Of a stretch of 64,000 nucleotides of DNA, positions 27,052 to 36,143 are shown one piece after another. Source of the DNA: BOG-932 sp965276835 (GTDB lineage: Bacteria > Pseudomonadota > Alphaproteobacteria > BOG-932 > Roseiterribacteraceae). Position numbers and translations under genes: made by a program. How positions within the stretch are numbered: the stretch's first letter is position 1; every line of letters starts with the position of its first letter. The DNA is taken from the NCBI GenBank assembly GCA_965276835.1, contig OZ255631.1:1860001-1924000 (forward strand). The letters run 5' to 3'. The notes beneath the pieces are model-generated. The model saw only the letters and a program-made list of their open reading frames with translations. It was not told the origin of the DNA and made no database searches.

Positions 27052-27179
27052 AGGGCCTTTTGGCGTTCATTTCGCGGAGCGGCGTTGAGCAAGGATGGGA
27101 CAGACGCCAGGAGCAAGGCGCCGCGGATGCCCATCCATGCTCAACCCGAAGGGACGTGAAATGAATGCCAAAAGACCCT
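27052..27179. repeat. 128-bp imperfect palindrome between topA and rnr, covering the rnr start codon
   Basis: Outer arms 27052-27073 and 27158-27179 pair over 22 positions, with one mismatch and one G-T wobble. Inner arms GTTGAGCAAGGATGGG (27084-27099) and CCCATCCATGCTCAAC (27130-27145) pair at 15 of 16. The centre and the two 10-12-nt internal loops do not pair. The right outer arm includes the rnr ATG (27165-27167), so the mRNA would fold into a long hairpin over the start. Palindromic repeat element or regulatory structure. Confidence 0.88.
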
Positions 27180-29378
27180 AGACCCAAAAAACCGCCGCCG
27201 TTCCCGACGCGCGAACAGGTTCTCGAATTCATTCGCGAAAGCCCGGCGCCGGTCGGCAAGCGGGAAATTGCGCGCGCCTTCCACATCACCGGCGATGACC
27301 GCCCTGCCCTCAAGAAACTCCTGCTCGAATTGTCCTCGACCGGCACAGTCGACAAGGGACGCGGCCGCAAGGTTGCGCCGCCCAAGGCGTTGGCTGCGGT
27401 CGCGGTCGTTGAGATCAGCGGTGTCGATGCGGATGGCGATCTGCTGTGCCGTCCGATCGATTGGCGTGAGAAAACAGAACCACCGCGTATTCTCTTGAAA
27501 CCAGGGCGCAGCGGCAGCGGGGAGTTCGGCGTCGGCAACCGCGCCTTGGTGCAGCTCAAGCGCTTGTCGCCCTATGACTATGAGGCGCGGCCGATCCGCA
27601 AGCTGGAGGGCGGTTCGGCGCGTGTAATGGGCCTGTTCGAGCGTGTCGGCGGCAACGGCAGGCTGCGCCCCAGCGACAAGCGCAATCGTACGGAACTGAC
27701 AGTCCTGCCGCAGAATGAAGGCGGCGCGGAGCCAGGCGAGCTGGTGGTGGCCGAAGTACTGCCCGCCACACGGCTGGGGTTGCGGCAGGCCCGCATCGTC
27801 GCGCGGTTGGGCGACGGCAGCGCGCCCGGCGCGATCAGTCTGATCGCGATCCACAGCCGCGACCTGCCGACCGAATTCAGCGACGTCGCCATCGCCGAGG
27901 CCGAAAGCGCGACGGTGCCCGGTCTGGAAGATCGTGAAGACCTCCGCGATATCCCGCTGGTCACTATAGATGGCGAAGACGCGCGCGACTTCGACGACGC
28001 GGTTTGGGCGGAACCGGATAAAGACGGCTGGCATCTGATCGTGGCCATCGCCGACGTCGCGCATTACGTGCGACCCAGCTCGGCTCTGGACCGCGAGGCG
28101 TTCAACCGGGGCAACTCTGTCTACTTCCCCGACCGGGTCGTGCCGATGCTGCCGGAGGCGCTGTCCAACGGTCTGTGCTCGCTGAAGCCGCACGAGCCGC
28201 GCGCCTGCCTGGCCTATCATTTGTGGATCGACGCCAAGGGTCGGCTGATCAGGCACCGCCTGGTACGCGGCCTGATGCGCTCGGCGGCACGCCTGACTTA
28301 TGAGCAAGTCCAGGCAGCCGTGGACGGCGCGCCGAGCGATCTGACAGGCCCACTGATCGAACCGATCCTGAAACCGCTCTACGGTGCCTTCGCCGCCCTG
28401 CTGAAAGCCCGAACGGAGCGTGGGACGCTGGAACTGGATATCCCCGAGCGCAAAGTCGTCATCGACAAAGATGGCAAGGTCGCCGCCATCATCCCGCGCG
28501 CCCGGCTGGACAGCCACCGCCTGATTGAAGAATTTATGATCGCGGCGAACGTCGCCGCGGCGGAAGACCTTGAAGAACGTAACCAGCCGGGCCTGTTTCG
28601 CATTCATGACCGCCCCGATCCGGTGAAACTGGAGGCTGTGCGCGGCTTTATCGAGGGGCTTGGCCATGGCATTGCCCTGGCCAAGGGGCAGGTCGTAATG
28701 CCAGCGCATCTGACCCGGCTGCTGATCCAGGCCAAAGAGCTGCCGGAGGCGCAACTGATTTCCGACATCGTGCTGCGGTCACAGGCGCAGGCGATCTATA
28801 GCGACAAGAATATCGGCCATTTCGGTTTGGCGCTGCGCCGCTACGCGCACTTCACCTCGCCTATTCGGCGCTATGCCGACCTGATTGCGCACCGGGCCCT
28901 GATCCGAACCTTCAAGCTGGGGACCGACGGGTTGGACGATGCATCATTGTCCCGTCTTGCCGAAATCGGAGAGCACATTTCGGTGACCGAACGGCGCGCA
29001 TCGGAAGCTGAGCGCGAATCGGTTGACCGCTACACCGCCTCCTTCTTGGCGGAGCGGGTCGGCGCGACCTTCAGCGGGCGGATCAGCGGAGTCGCCAAGT
29101 TCGGGCTGTTCGTCCGATTGGATGAAACCGGCGCCGACGGGATCGTGCCGATTTCATCTCTACCAGACGACTATTACGTTCACGAAGAAGCCAAGCACCG
29201 CCTGATCGGCCGGAACCATAGTCGCGTTTACCGGCTGGCGGACCGGGTCACAGTGAAGCTGATCGAGGCCGACGGCATGACCGGCAGCACGGTGTTCCAG
29301 ATCCTGACCGACTCCGGCAAGGAAGTTCCGCGCCGGCGCTCTCCGCAACGCAGCTTCAAGCGCGGCCGCCGACATTGA
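27165..29378 (+). CDS. rnr: Ribonuclease R
   Basis: 737 aa. Processive 3'-5' exoribonuclease able to digest structured RNA. Domains: N-terminal winged helix (REQVLEFIRESPAPVGKREIARAF), cold-shock domains, RNB catalytic domain with the acidic cluster IDGEDARDFDDAVWAE (about residues 268-283) and AHFTSPIRRYADLIAHR, an S1 domain (FSGRISGVAKFGLFVRLDETGADG), and a basic tail. The ATG at 27165 follows GAAGGGACG and lies inside the palindrome 27052-27179. Downstream of topA, upstream of rpmG. Confidence 0.97.
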   Translation: MPKDPRPKKPPPFPTREQVLEFIRESPAPVGKREIARAFHITGDDRPALKKLLLELSSTGTVDKGRGRKVAPPKALAAVAVVEISGVDADGDLLCRPIDWREKTEPPRILLKPGRSGSGEFGVGNRALVQLKRLSPYDYEARPIRKLEGGSARVMGLFERVGGNGRLRPSDKRNRTELTVLPQNEGGAEPGELVVAEVLPATRLGLRQARIVARLGDGSAPGAISLIAIHSRDLPTEFSDVAIAEAESATVPGLEDREDLRDIPLVTIDGEDARDFDDAVWAEPDKDGWHLIVAIADVAHYVRPSSALDREAFNRGNSVYFPDRVVPMLPEALSNGLCSLKPHEPRACLAYHLWIDAKGRLIRHRLVRGLMRSAARLTYEQVQAAVDGAPSDLTGPLIEPILKPLYGAFAALLKARTERGTLELDIPERKVVIDKDGKVAAIIPRARLDSHRLIEEFMIAANVAAAEDLEERNQPGLFRIHDRPDPVKLEAVRGFIEGLGHGIALAKGQVVMPAHLTRLLIQAKELPEAQLISDIVLRSQAQAIYSDKNIGHFGLALRRYAHFTSPIRRYADLIAHRALIRTFKLGTDGLDDASLSRLAEIGEHISVTERRASEAERESVDRYTASFLAERVGATFSGRISGVAKFGLFVRLDETGADGIVPISSLPDDYYVHEEAKHRLIGRNHSRVYRLADRVTVKLIEADGMTGSTVFQILTDSGKEVPRRRSPQRSFKRGRRH

Positions 29379-29451
29379 CTTCGCGGGAGAAATGCGTATT
29401 TTCGGCGGCCTTCGCGAGCCGCTAGCCGGCAGCTAAAAGGATTCCTGGATT

Positions 29452-29619
29452 ATGGCCAAGCCGTCGACCGTCCTGATTAAAATGGTGAGCACCGCCGATA
29501 CCGGTTTCTTCTATGTGAAGAAGAAAAACCCGCGTAAGGCGACCGACAAGCTCGAGATGAACAAATACGATCCGATCGTGCGCAAGCACGTGGCGTTCAA
29601 GGAAAGCAAGATAAAATAA
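29452..29619 (+). CDS. rpmG: 50S ribosomal protein L33
   Basis: 55 aa, standard length. Translation begins MAKPSTVLIKMVSTADTGF, contains FYVKKKNPRKATDKLEMNKY and DPIVRKHVAFKESKIK. This is the Cys-free L33 form, so it needs no zinc. AAGGA lies 9 nt upstream of the ATG and a strong terminator follows 21 nt after the stop. The rnr-rpmG neighbourhood is common in alphaproteobacteria. Confidence 0.97.
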   Translation: MAKPSTVLIKMVSTADTGFFYVKKKNPRKATDKLEMNKYDPIVRKHVAFKESKIK

Positions 29620-29640
29620 GCTGCACTACAGTGCGCTTTA

Positions 29641-29667
29641 AAAAGCCGCCCTCGAGCGGCTTTTTTT
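29641..29667 (+). terminator. rpmG intrinsic terminator
   Basis: Stem AAAAGCCGC (29641-29649) with GCGGCTTTT (29656-29664), loop CCTCGA, and a tail of T to 29667. Ends the topA-rnr-rpmG transcript before the second efflux operon. Confidence 0.9.
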
Positions 29668-29913
29668 ATGCCTATTCACGATCTGCACGGTAGGCTGGAA
29701 CCGTCGCTAAGATTTCATCGTTGACTTCGCCGCAAAGCACGCCAGCGCTGGCGGCGCACCCTGCGGCCTTCGGTCCGACCACCCGGGGCAATTTCAAGCG
29801 CAGTAACTCAACACCTTAGAGCGTAGAGCCAAGGAACCCCGGGGCGCCGATGGAAGCCGCTGTGCATCCATAGCGGCACCGAAGGTCCTGGGCGTATACG
29901 ACGAGGCTGCAAA

Positions 29914-31044
29914 ATGGCGCGTTATAGTTGGGTGGCTGTCGCGGCCGTCTTCGTTATCGGCGGTGGGGCGTACGCGGCCCATCATTTCCTGAGCAAGAAG
30001 GCGCCGCCACCCCAAGTCACGATCCCGGTTACGCAGGGCAAAGTCGTCGTCAAGGACATGCCGATTTATGTGCGCGGCATCGGCACGGTGCAGGCCTTCA
30101 ATACTGTCACGATCAAGAGCCGGGTTGACGGCCAGATCACCCAGGTCAATTTCAACGAAGGCCAGGAAGTAAAGGCGGGCGACCGACTCTTCCAGATCGA
30201 CCCCCGCCCTTATCAGGCGACGCTCGAACAGGCGCAGGCCAATCTTCAGAAGGATCAGTCCCAGCTTAAAGGCGCCGAACTCGATCTCGATCGCTATGCA
30301 AAGCTGGTTGTTCCAGGCTTTCAGACACGGCAGAGCTACGATGATCAGAAGGCCACCGTCGGCCAGCTGGAGGGAGCGACCAAGGCCGACCAGGCGCTGA
30401 TCGACAGCAGCCAGCTCAACCTGGATTACGCGGATATCCGATCGCCGATTTCGGGCCGTACCGGTGCACGGCAAGTGGACATCGGCAACTTTGTTCAGGC
30501 TGCCGCGGCGACGAACCTGGTTACGGTGACTCAGATGAAGCCGATCTTCGTCACCTTTACGGTGCCCCAGGACGTGCTGGATCAGCTTCGCCTCAATGAG
30601 GCGCAAGGACCGCTGACGGTCGTCGCCTATGCCAGTGACGACAAGACGGTACTTGCGCAAGGCAAGCTGACGCTGATCAACAATCAGATCGACACCACCA
30701 CCGGCACGGTGCAATTGAAGGCCACGTTCGACAACGACGACGAGCGCCTGTGGCCGGGTGAATTCGTCAGCGCCAGAGTGATTATATCGACGCGCAAAGA
30801 CGCGCTGACCGTGCCGGCAACGACGATCATGCAAGGGCCGAACGGCCCATACGCCTATACGATCAAGCCTGACGACACAGTTCAGCGGCAGGCCGTGCAG
30901 ATCGCGGCAACCCAGGACGGCGTCGCAGTCGTCGAAAAGGGACTTTCCAGCGATGATACGATCGTGGTCGCGGGGCAATACCGGTTGACCCAGGGCACCA
31001 AGGTCAAGACCGACCAGCAGCCGCCAAAACAAGCAGCCAACTGA
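29914..31044 (+). CDS. RND efflux periplasmic adaptor (MdtA-like)
   Basis: 376 aa. Signal-anchor (VAVAAVFVIGGGAYAAHHFL), then a short linker, lipoyl halves (VTIKSRVDGQITQVNFNEGQ; YADIRSPISGRTGARQVDIG), a helical hairpin, and a beta-barrel ending in a Pro-Gln-Lys tail. The segment VYVRGIGTVQAF-like (IYVRGIGTVQAFNTVTIKS) is characteristic of the MdtA/MuxA branch of adaptors. 11 nt upstream of its pump gene. The 244-nt gap before it (29670-29913) contains no gene and presumably its promoter. Confidence 0.94.
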   Translation: MARYSWVAVAAVFVIGGGAYAAHHFLSKKAPPPQVTIPVTQGKVVVKDMPIYVRGIGTVQAFNTVTIKSRVDGQITQVNFNEGQEVKAGDRLFQIDPRPYQATLEQAQANLQKDQSQLKGAELDLDRYAKLVVPGFQTRQSYDDQKATVGQLEGATKADQALIDSSQLNLDYADIRSPISGRTGARQVDIGNFVQAAAATNLVTVTQMKPIFVTFTVPQDVLDQLRLNEAQGPLTVVAYASDDKTVLAQGKLTLINNQIDTTTGTVQLKATFDNDDERLWPGEFVSARVIISTRKDALTVPATTIMQGPNGPYAYTIKPDDTVQRQAVQIAATQDGVAVVEKGLSSDDTIVVAGQYRLTQGTKVKTDQQPPKQAAN

Positions 31045-31055
31045 AGGTATCCAGG

Positions 31056-34000
31056 ATGAACATCTCGGAGACTTTCGTCCGGCGCCCAATCGCAACGTCA
31101 TTGCTGATGATGGGCATCCTGATTTTCGGCATCGCGTCCTATCCGCTGCTGCCGGTCTCGTCGCTGCCGACCGTGGATTTTCCGACGATCCAGGTTTCCG
31201 CGCAGCTGCCGGGCGCCAGCCCCGATACGATGGCGTCCTCGGTTGCGACGCCGTTGGAACAGCAATTCGCCGCCATCCCAGGCTTGGCGCAGATGACATC
31301 GACCAGCGGCCTGGGTTCCACAAGCATCACCCTGCAGTTCGACCTCAATCGCGCGATCGACGGCGCGGCGCAGGACGTGCAGACAGCGATCAACGCCGCC
31401 GGCGGCCTGCTGCCCAAGGATCTGCCCAACCCGCCAACCTACAAAAAGACCAATCCGGCTGACCGCTCCATTCTGGTTTACGCGATCTATTCGGACGCGA
31501 TGCCGATCTACAAGGTGGATGACTACGCCTACACAATCATCGCGCAGAAGATTTCCACCGTCGATGGCGTGGGCGAAGTCGACATCGCCGGCCAACAGCA
31601 ATACGCCGCCCATATTCAGGTCAATCCCGGCGCGCTCGCTTCGCGCGGAATCGGATTGGAGGATGTGCGGACCGCGCTGACCGCCGCCACTCTGGATGAG
31701 CCCAAGGGCAATCTCGAGGGTCCCAACCTGCAGCTATCGATCGATACCAACGATCAATTGTTCAATGCGCAGGCCTATCAGAACGTCATTATCGCCTACC
31801 GCAACGGCTCGCCGGTCAGGGTGAAGGATGTCGGCGATGTGATCGATTCCTCGCAATCGCCGAGAACAGGCGCCTGGTATCGCGGCGAGCGGGCAGAGGT
31901 TCTGCTCGTGCGCCGGCAAGCCGGCGCCAATACCGTTAAGGTCATCGAAGACATCAAAAAATTGATGCCGACCCTGCGTGCCTCGATTCCACCATCTGTG
32001 AAGATCGATCTGATATCGGACCGCTCTCAGACGGTGGCTGCTTCGATCGGCGATGTTGAATTTACCCTGGCGCTGACAATCGCACTGGTCGTGATGGTCA
32101 TCTTCCTGTTCCTCAGGAATGTCTGGGCCACCGTGATCCCCAGCGTCACCGTCCCGCTGTCGTTGGTTGCAACGTTCGCCGTCATGTATGTGATGGGCTA
32201 CAGCCTGGACAACCTCTCGCTGATGGGCCTGACGGTGGCTGTCGGTTTCGTCGTCGACGACGCCATCGTGATGATCGAGAACATAGTCCGCTATATCGAA
32301 GAGGGCGACAAACCGTTCGATGCGGCCATCAAAGGTGCCGGACAGATCGGCTTCACGATCATATCGATCACCATCTCGCTGTGCGCCGTATTCATCCCGC
32401 TGCTGTTCATGTCGGGGATTGTCGGCCGGCTGTTCAGGGAGTTCGCGGTCGTCGTGACCGCCGCCGTGATGATCTCCGGCTTCATCTCGCTGACGCTGAC
32501 ACCAATGATGTGTTCGCTGTTCCTGAAGCACGAAGAGAAGAAAGACCGAGGGAAATTCTACGACACGCTGGAACGATTTTTCGACTGGATGGTCAATGGG
32601 TATGACCGCGGCCTCAAATGGGTCTTCAGGCATCAGTTTATAACGATGCTGTCGACCTTGGGCCTGATTGTATTGACCGTCGTGCTCTACATCGTCGTGC
32701 CAAAGGGCTTCTTTCCCGATCAGGATACCGGCTTCATTTTCGGCCAGGCCGAAGCCCGGCAGGATATTTCGTTCGAAGCGATGTCCAAGATCACCAATCA
32801 GTTCGCGGATGTGATCAACCAGGACCCTGCGGTTCATGCCGTGGTCGCCTTTGCCGGCGCGACCGGTGGCAACGCCAGCGAGAACACGGCTCGTATGATG
32901 ATCCAGCTTAAGGATTTCGGCGACCGGGATGTCTCCGCGCAGGAGGTGATTCAGCGGCTAAGGCCCAGGGTCGCGCAGGTCGAAGGCGCCAAGTTCTATC
33001 TGCAGGCCGCGCAAGATGTGACCGTCGGCGGGCGCATGACCCAAACGCAATACCAGTACACGTTAAGCGATACCGACACCGACGAACTCAACGAATGGGC
33101 GCCGAAGCTGCAGCAGGGAATGCAGAAGCTGAAGGAACTGCAGGACGTCGCGACCGATCAGCAGATCGCTTCACCGCATGCCACCGTCGAAATCGATCGC
33201 GACGCGGCCTATCGGTTGGGCCTGTCGCTCTCGCTGATCGATGAGACGCTCTACGATGCCTTCGGCCAGAGGCAGGTAACAACAATCTATACGCCGACCA
33301 GTCAATACAAAGTCATTCTGGAGGTCCAGCCCGGCTTTCAAGAAGACACATCCGCCCTATCGCGCATTTATTTGCCCGGCCCCAACGGCGCGCAGGTGCC
33401 GCTCAGCGCCGTGGCCCACTTCGCCAGCAAGATCGAACCGCTAACGGTGAACCACCAAGGACAATTCCCCTCAGTGACGCTGTCGTTCAACGTTGCCCCC
33501 GGCGTCTCGTTGGGCGAAGCGGTCGCGAAGATCCAGGCTTTGCAAGAGGAGTTGAAGGTTCCCCAGACCCTCCAGGGTGCTTTCCAAGGCAACGCCCAGG
33601 CCTTTCAGTCATCACTGTCGACCACGCCGATCCTGATCGCGGCCGCCGTCCTGGTCATGTATATCGTGCTGGGCATGCTCTATGAGAGCTATATCCATCC
33701 GATCACGATCTTGTCCGCCCTGCCCTCCGCCGGCGTCGGCGCGCTGATCATGCTGATGATTTTCGGCTATGACCTCAGCGTCATCGCGCTGATCGGCATT
33801 ATCTTGCTGATCGGCATCGTGAAGAAAAATGCCATTATGATGATCGACTTCGCGCTGGACGCGGAGCGCAACCACGGCAAGAGTCCGCTGGATGCGATCC
33901 ACGAAGCCTGCCTCCTCCGCTTCCGGCCGATCATGATGACGACGATGGCGGCCCTTTTGGGCGGATTGCCGCTGGCGCTGGAATCGGGTGCCGGTTCGGA

Positions 34001-34199
34001 ACTGCGCAGGCCGCTCGGCATCGCGATCGTCGGCGGGCTGATCGTGTCGCAGTTTCTGACCCTTTATACGACGCCGGTGATCTATCTTTATTTGGACCGG
34101 GCCAATGAGTGGCTGGGCGAACGCGGTTTCCATCGCGGAGAGCGGAAACGGCGGGCGAAAGCGCATCTCCCATCCAAGCCTGCTATGGCGGCCGAATAG
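31056..34199 (+). CDS. RND multidrug efflux permease (MdtB/MuxB-like, HAE1 family)
   Basis: 1,047 aa, complete. Twelve-helix proton-driven pump: N-terminal MNISETFVRRPIATSLLMMG, proton-relay aspartates in VGFVVDDAIVMIENIVRYIEEG (about residue 400), TLTPMMCSLFL, and a second membrane half with GIILLIGIVKKNAIMMIDFAL. This branch (MdtB/MdtC, MuxB/MuxC) often works as a heteromer of two pumps, but only one pump gene is present here. No outer-membrane factor is in this operon; it could use the NodT-type channel at 3817-5364 or another TolC. The operon interrupts the rpmG to pleD stretch. Confidence 0.95.
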   Translation: MNISETFVRRPIATSLLMMGILIFGIASYPLLPVSSLPTVDFPTIQVSAQLPGASPDTMASSVATPLEQQFAAIPGLAQMTSTSGLGSTSITLQFDLNRAIDGAAQDVQTAINAAGGLLPKDLPNPPTYKKTNPADRSILVYAIYSDAMPIYKVDDYAYTIIAQKISTVDGVGEVDIAGQQQYAAHIQVNPGALASRGIGLEDVRTALTAATLDEPKGNLEGPNLQLSIDTNDQLFNAQAYQNVIIAYRNGSPVRVKDVGDVIDSSQSPRTGAWYRGERAEVLLVRRQAGANTVKVIEDIKKLMPTLRASIPPSVKIDLISDRSQTVAASIGDVEFTLALTIALVVMVIFLFLRNVWATVIPSVTVPLSLVATFAVMYVMGYSLDNLSLMGLTVAVGFVVDDAIVMIENIVRYIEEGDKPFDAAIKGAGQIGFTIISITISLCAVFIPLLFMSGIVGRLFREFAVVVTAAVMISGFISLTLTPMMCSLFLKHEEKKDRGKFYDTLERFFDWMVNGYDRGLKWVFRHQFITMLSTLGLIVLTVVLYIVVPKGFFPDQDTGFIFGQAEARQDISFEAMSKITNQFADVINQDPAVHAVVAFAGATGGNASENTARMMIQLKDFGDRDVSAQEVIQRLRPRVAQVEGAKFYLQAAQDVTVGGRMTQTQYQYTLSDTDTDELNEWAPKLQQGMQKLKELQDVATDQQIASPHATVEIDRDAAYRLGLSLSLIDETLYDAFGQRQVTTIYTPTSQYKVILEVQPGFQEDTSALSRIYLPGPNGAQVPLSAVAHFASKIEPLTVNHQGQFPSVTLSFNVAPGVSLGEAVAKIQALQEELKVPQTLQGAFQGNAQAFQSSLSTTPILIAAAVLVMYIVLGMLYESYIHPITILSALPSAGVGALIMLMIFGYDLSVIALIGIILLIGIVKKNAIMMIDFALDAERNHGKSPLDAIHEACLLRFRPIMMTTMAALLGGLPLALESGAGSELRRPLGIAIVGGLIVSQFLTLYTTPVIYLYLDRANEWLGERGFHRGERKRRAKAHLPSKPAMAAE

Positions 34200-34214
34200 C
34201 ACATCCGCACGGCA

Positions 34215-35594
34215 CTACACGATTTCGGTTTCGACCCGGTTGCGGCCCGCGTTCTTGGCCCGATAAAGCGCGGTATCCGCGCGTCTAAGCACGGCGTCCA
34301 CAAGCTCGGCCCCACCACTGGCCAGCGTGATACCGATGCTGGTGGTGATGGTAAGCGCCGTTCCATCTGGCGTGCAGACCATCGGCTCGTCGCTGATCAC
34401 GGCGCAGAGGCGCTCGGCGACCATGTTCGCCATGGCGAGGTCGATATCCGGCAGGATCGCAAGGAATTCCTCACCGCCGATGCGTGCCACAAGGTCGAAG
34501 TTCCGCATATGGCGTGACAGGCGATGGGCGAACTCCTTTAAAACCGCATCACCAGCGGCATGGCCATAAGTATCGTTCACATGCTTGAAGTGATCGATAT
34601 CGAGCATCAGGACCGCAAAGGTCTTTTTCTGCTCACCCGACCTGGCAAGCAAGCGTTCAAGATGCCCCATGACATAGCGGCGGTTGAACAGACCGGTCAG
34701 CGCGTCGGTCAATGCCATCGACAGGCTTGCCGAATAGTTCGCGATCAGGCGGTCCTGGTATCGTTTCTGGCGAACTTGGCTACGCGCCCGCGCCAGTAGC
34801 TCGTTGCGGTCGATCGGCCGCAAGATGTAGTCGTTGGCGCCAAGCTCCAATCCCTTGGCAACTCGCGCCATTTCCTGCTCGTCCGCCAGCAGTAGAATCG
34901 GAATCTGCCGCGTGCTTTCGCGCGAACGCAGATGGGAACAGAGCCTCAGCCCGTCCTCCTCCGCCAGCAGCAGACTGACAATAATCAGGTCATAGCCCGG
35001 TAGGTCGTCGATCCCGACCATGGCATCGGTCGTGTTCGACTTGACAATCACATCGTCGTGATCCGTCCCAAGAGTCGAGACCACTCGTTCGACCACCGAG
35101 CGGCCATCCTCGACCAGCATGACGCGCGCGTGATCCGCAGGTTCGTCGATAATCGGCCGGTCGTCCTCCAGCATCGCGAATTGATGCGAGGTCCGCTCCC
35201 GCAGCCGCCATTGGTCGGATGTCAGTTTCAGGCGCACCAGCGAGCGCACGCGGGCGAAAAGCGCCAGATCGTTGACCGGCTTGGTCAGGAAGTCGTCGGC
35301 GCCCGCCTCCAACCCACGAACCCGGTTTTCCGAATCCGAAAGCGCGGTGATCATCACGATTGGAATATGCGTCGTCTTGGGGTCCGATTTCAGGCGCCGT
35401 GACACCTCAAACCCGTCCATGCCGGGCATCATCACATCGAGGAGAATCAGATCGGGTGGCGATTCGGCAACCTTTTGCAGCGCCTCAGGCCCCGACGATG
35501 CGGTGATCACATCGAAATACTCAGCCTGCAGCTTAGCCGAAAGCAGCTTAACGTTGGGTACCAGATCATCAACGACAAGCACGCGCGCCGGCAT
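34215..35594 (-). CDS. pleD: PleD-type response regulator diguanylate cyclase
   Basis: 459 aa; makes cyclic di-GMP. REC1 (1-120) has the phospho-acceptor Asp in LILLDVMMPGMDGF and the Lys in FLTKPVND. REC2 (about 153-270) is degenerate, with IVSLLLAEEDG in place of the Asp site, as in Caulobacter PleD. The GGDEF domain (about 295-459) has the active-site GGEEF at about 373-377 and the inhibitory-site RxxD (RNFD, about 364-367) just upstream, so product inhibition is expected. It lies 24 nt after divK on the same strand, the usual divK-pleD operon that controls cell polarity. Confidence 0.96.
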   Translation of the reverse strand: MPARVLVVDDLVPNVKLLSAKLQAEYFDVITASSGPEALQKVAESPPDLILLDVMMPGMDGFEVSRRLKSDPKTTHIPIVMITALSDSENRVRGLEAGADDFLTKPVNDLALFARVRSLVRLKLTSDQWRLRERTSHQFAMLEDDRPIIDEPADHARVMLVEDGRSVVERVVSTLGTDHDDVIVKSNTTDAMVGIDDLPGYDLIIVSLLLAEEDGLRLCSHLRSRESTRQIPILLLADEQEMARVAKGLELGANDYILRPIDRNELLARARSQVRQKRYQDRLIANYSASLSMALTDALTGLFNRRYVMGHLERLLARSGEQKKTFAVLMLDIDHFKHVNDTYGHAAGDAVLKEFAHRLSRHMRNFDLVARIGGEEFLAILPDIDLAMANMVAERLCAVISDEPMVCTPDGTALTITTSIGITLASGGAELVDAVLRRADTALYRAKNAGRNRVETEIV

Positions 35595-35618
35595 GATGGA
35601 GTTACCGGACCGGGCGCG

Positions 35619-35981
35619 TCAGTGCAGATGCTTTGCGACCGTTTCCAGAAACTTCACCACTGAAATCGGCTTGGCAATATAGTCCTGACATCCGCCCTCT
35701 CGAATCTTTTCTTCGTCACCCTTCATGGCGAACGCCGTAACGGCGATCACCGGGATGTGACGTAATTTTTCATCTTCCTTCAGCCACTTCGTTACGTCTA
35801 GCCCCGAAACCTCCGGAAGCTGAATATCCATTATAATCAGGTCAGGGTGATGTTCCCGCGCCATCTTCAGCGCGTCGATTCCGTCGCGCGTTTTCAATGT
35901 GGCGTAACCGTGAGCCTCCAACAGATCGTTGAACAGCTTCATGTTGAGCTCGTTATCTTCAACGATCAAAATTGTCTTCAT
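35619..35981 (-). CDS. divK: Single-domain response regulator DivK
   Basis: 120 aa receiver domain with no output domain. Phospho-acceptor Asp in LIIMDIQLPEVSG (about 53), acidic pair in ILIVEDNELNMKLF, Thr in VIAVTAFAMKGD and Lys in YIAKPISV. In Caulobacter DivK is phosphorylated by DivJ/PleC and feeds into CtrA control (established). The frame is open further upstream, but the ATG at 35981 (MKTILIVEDNE) is the family start. First gene of the divK-pleD pair. Confidence 0.96.
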   Translation of the reverse strand: MKTILIVEDNELNMKLFNDLLEAHGYATLKTRDGIDALKMAREHHPDLIIMDIQLPEVSGLDVTKWLKEDEKLRHIPVIAVTAFAMKGDEEKIREGGCQDYIAKPISVVKFLETVAKHLH

Positions 35982-36143
35982 AGGATGACCTGTTCCGAGG
36001 CGGAACTCGACTGGCAACTGCCCGACGAAGCGCGACCCCGCCAAATTGACGCCGCATATCGCATACCGATCTATGCGATTTATCAAGATTGGCGGTTAAG
36101 GCAACAGATTTGACTGTTTTCGCCCAAACTGCGCCTCAATCGG

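Noticed and set aside
27141..28754. 537-codon minus-strand frame opposite rnr
   Set aside because: Mirror frame of the RNase R gene caused by GC-rich codon bias; no recognisable protein and no ribosome site.
29794..31323. 509-codon minus-strand frame opposite the second efflux adaptor
   Set aside because: Antisense shadow; the plus strand encodes a complete HlyD-type adaptor.
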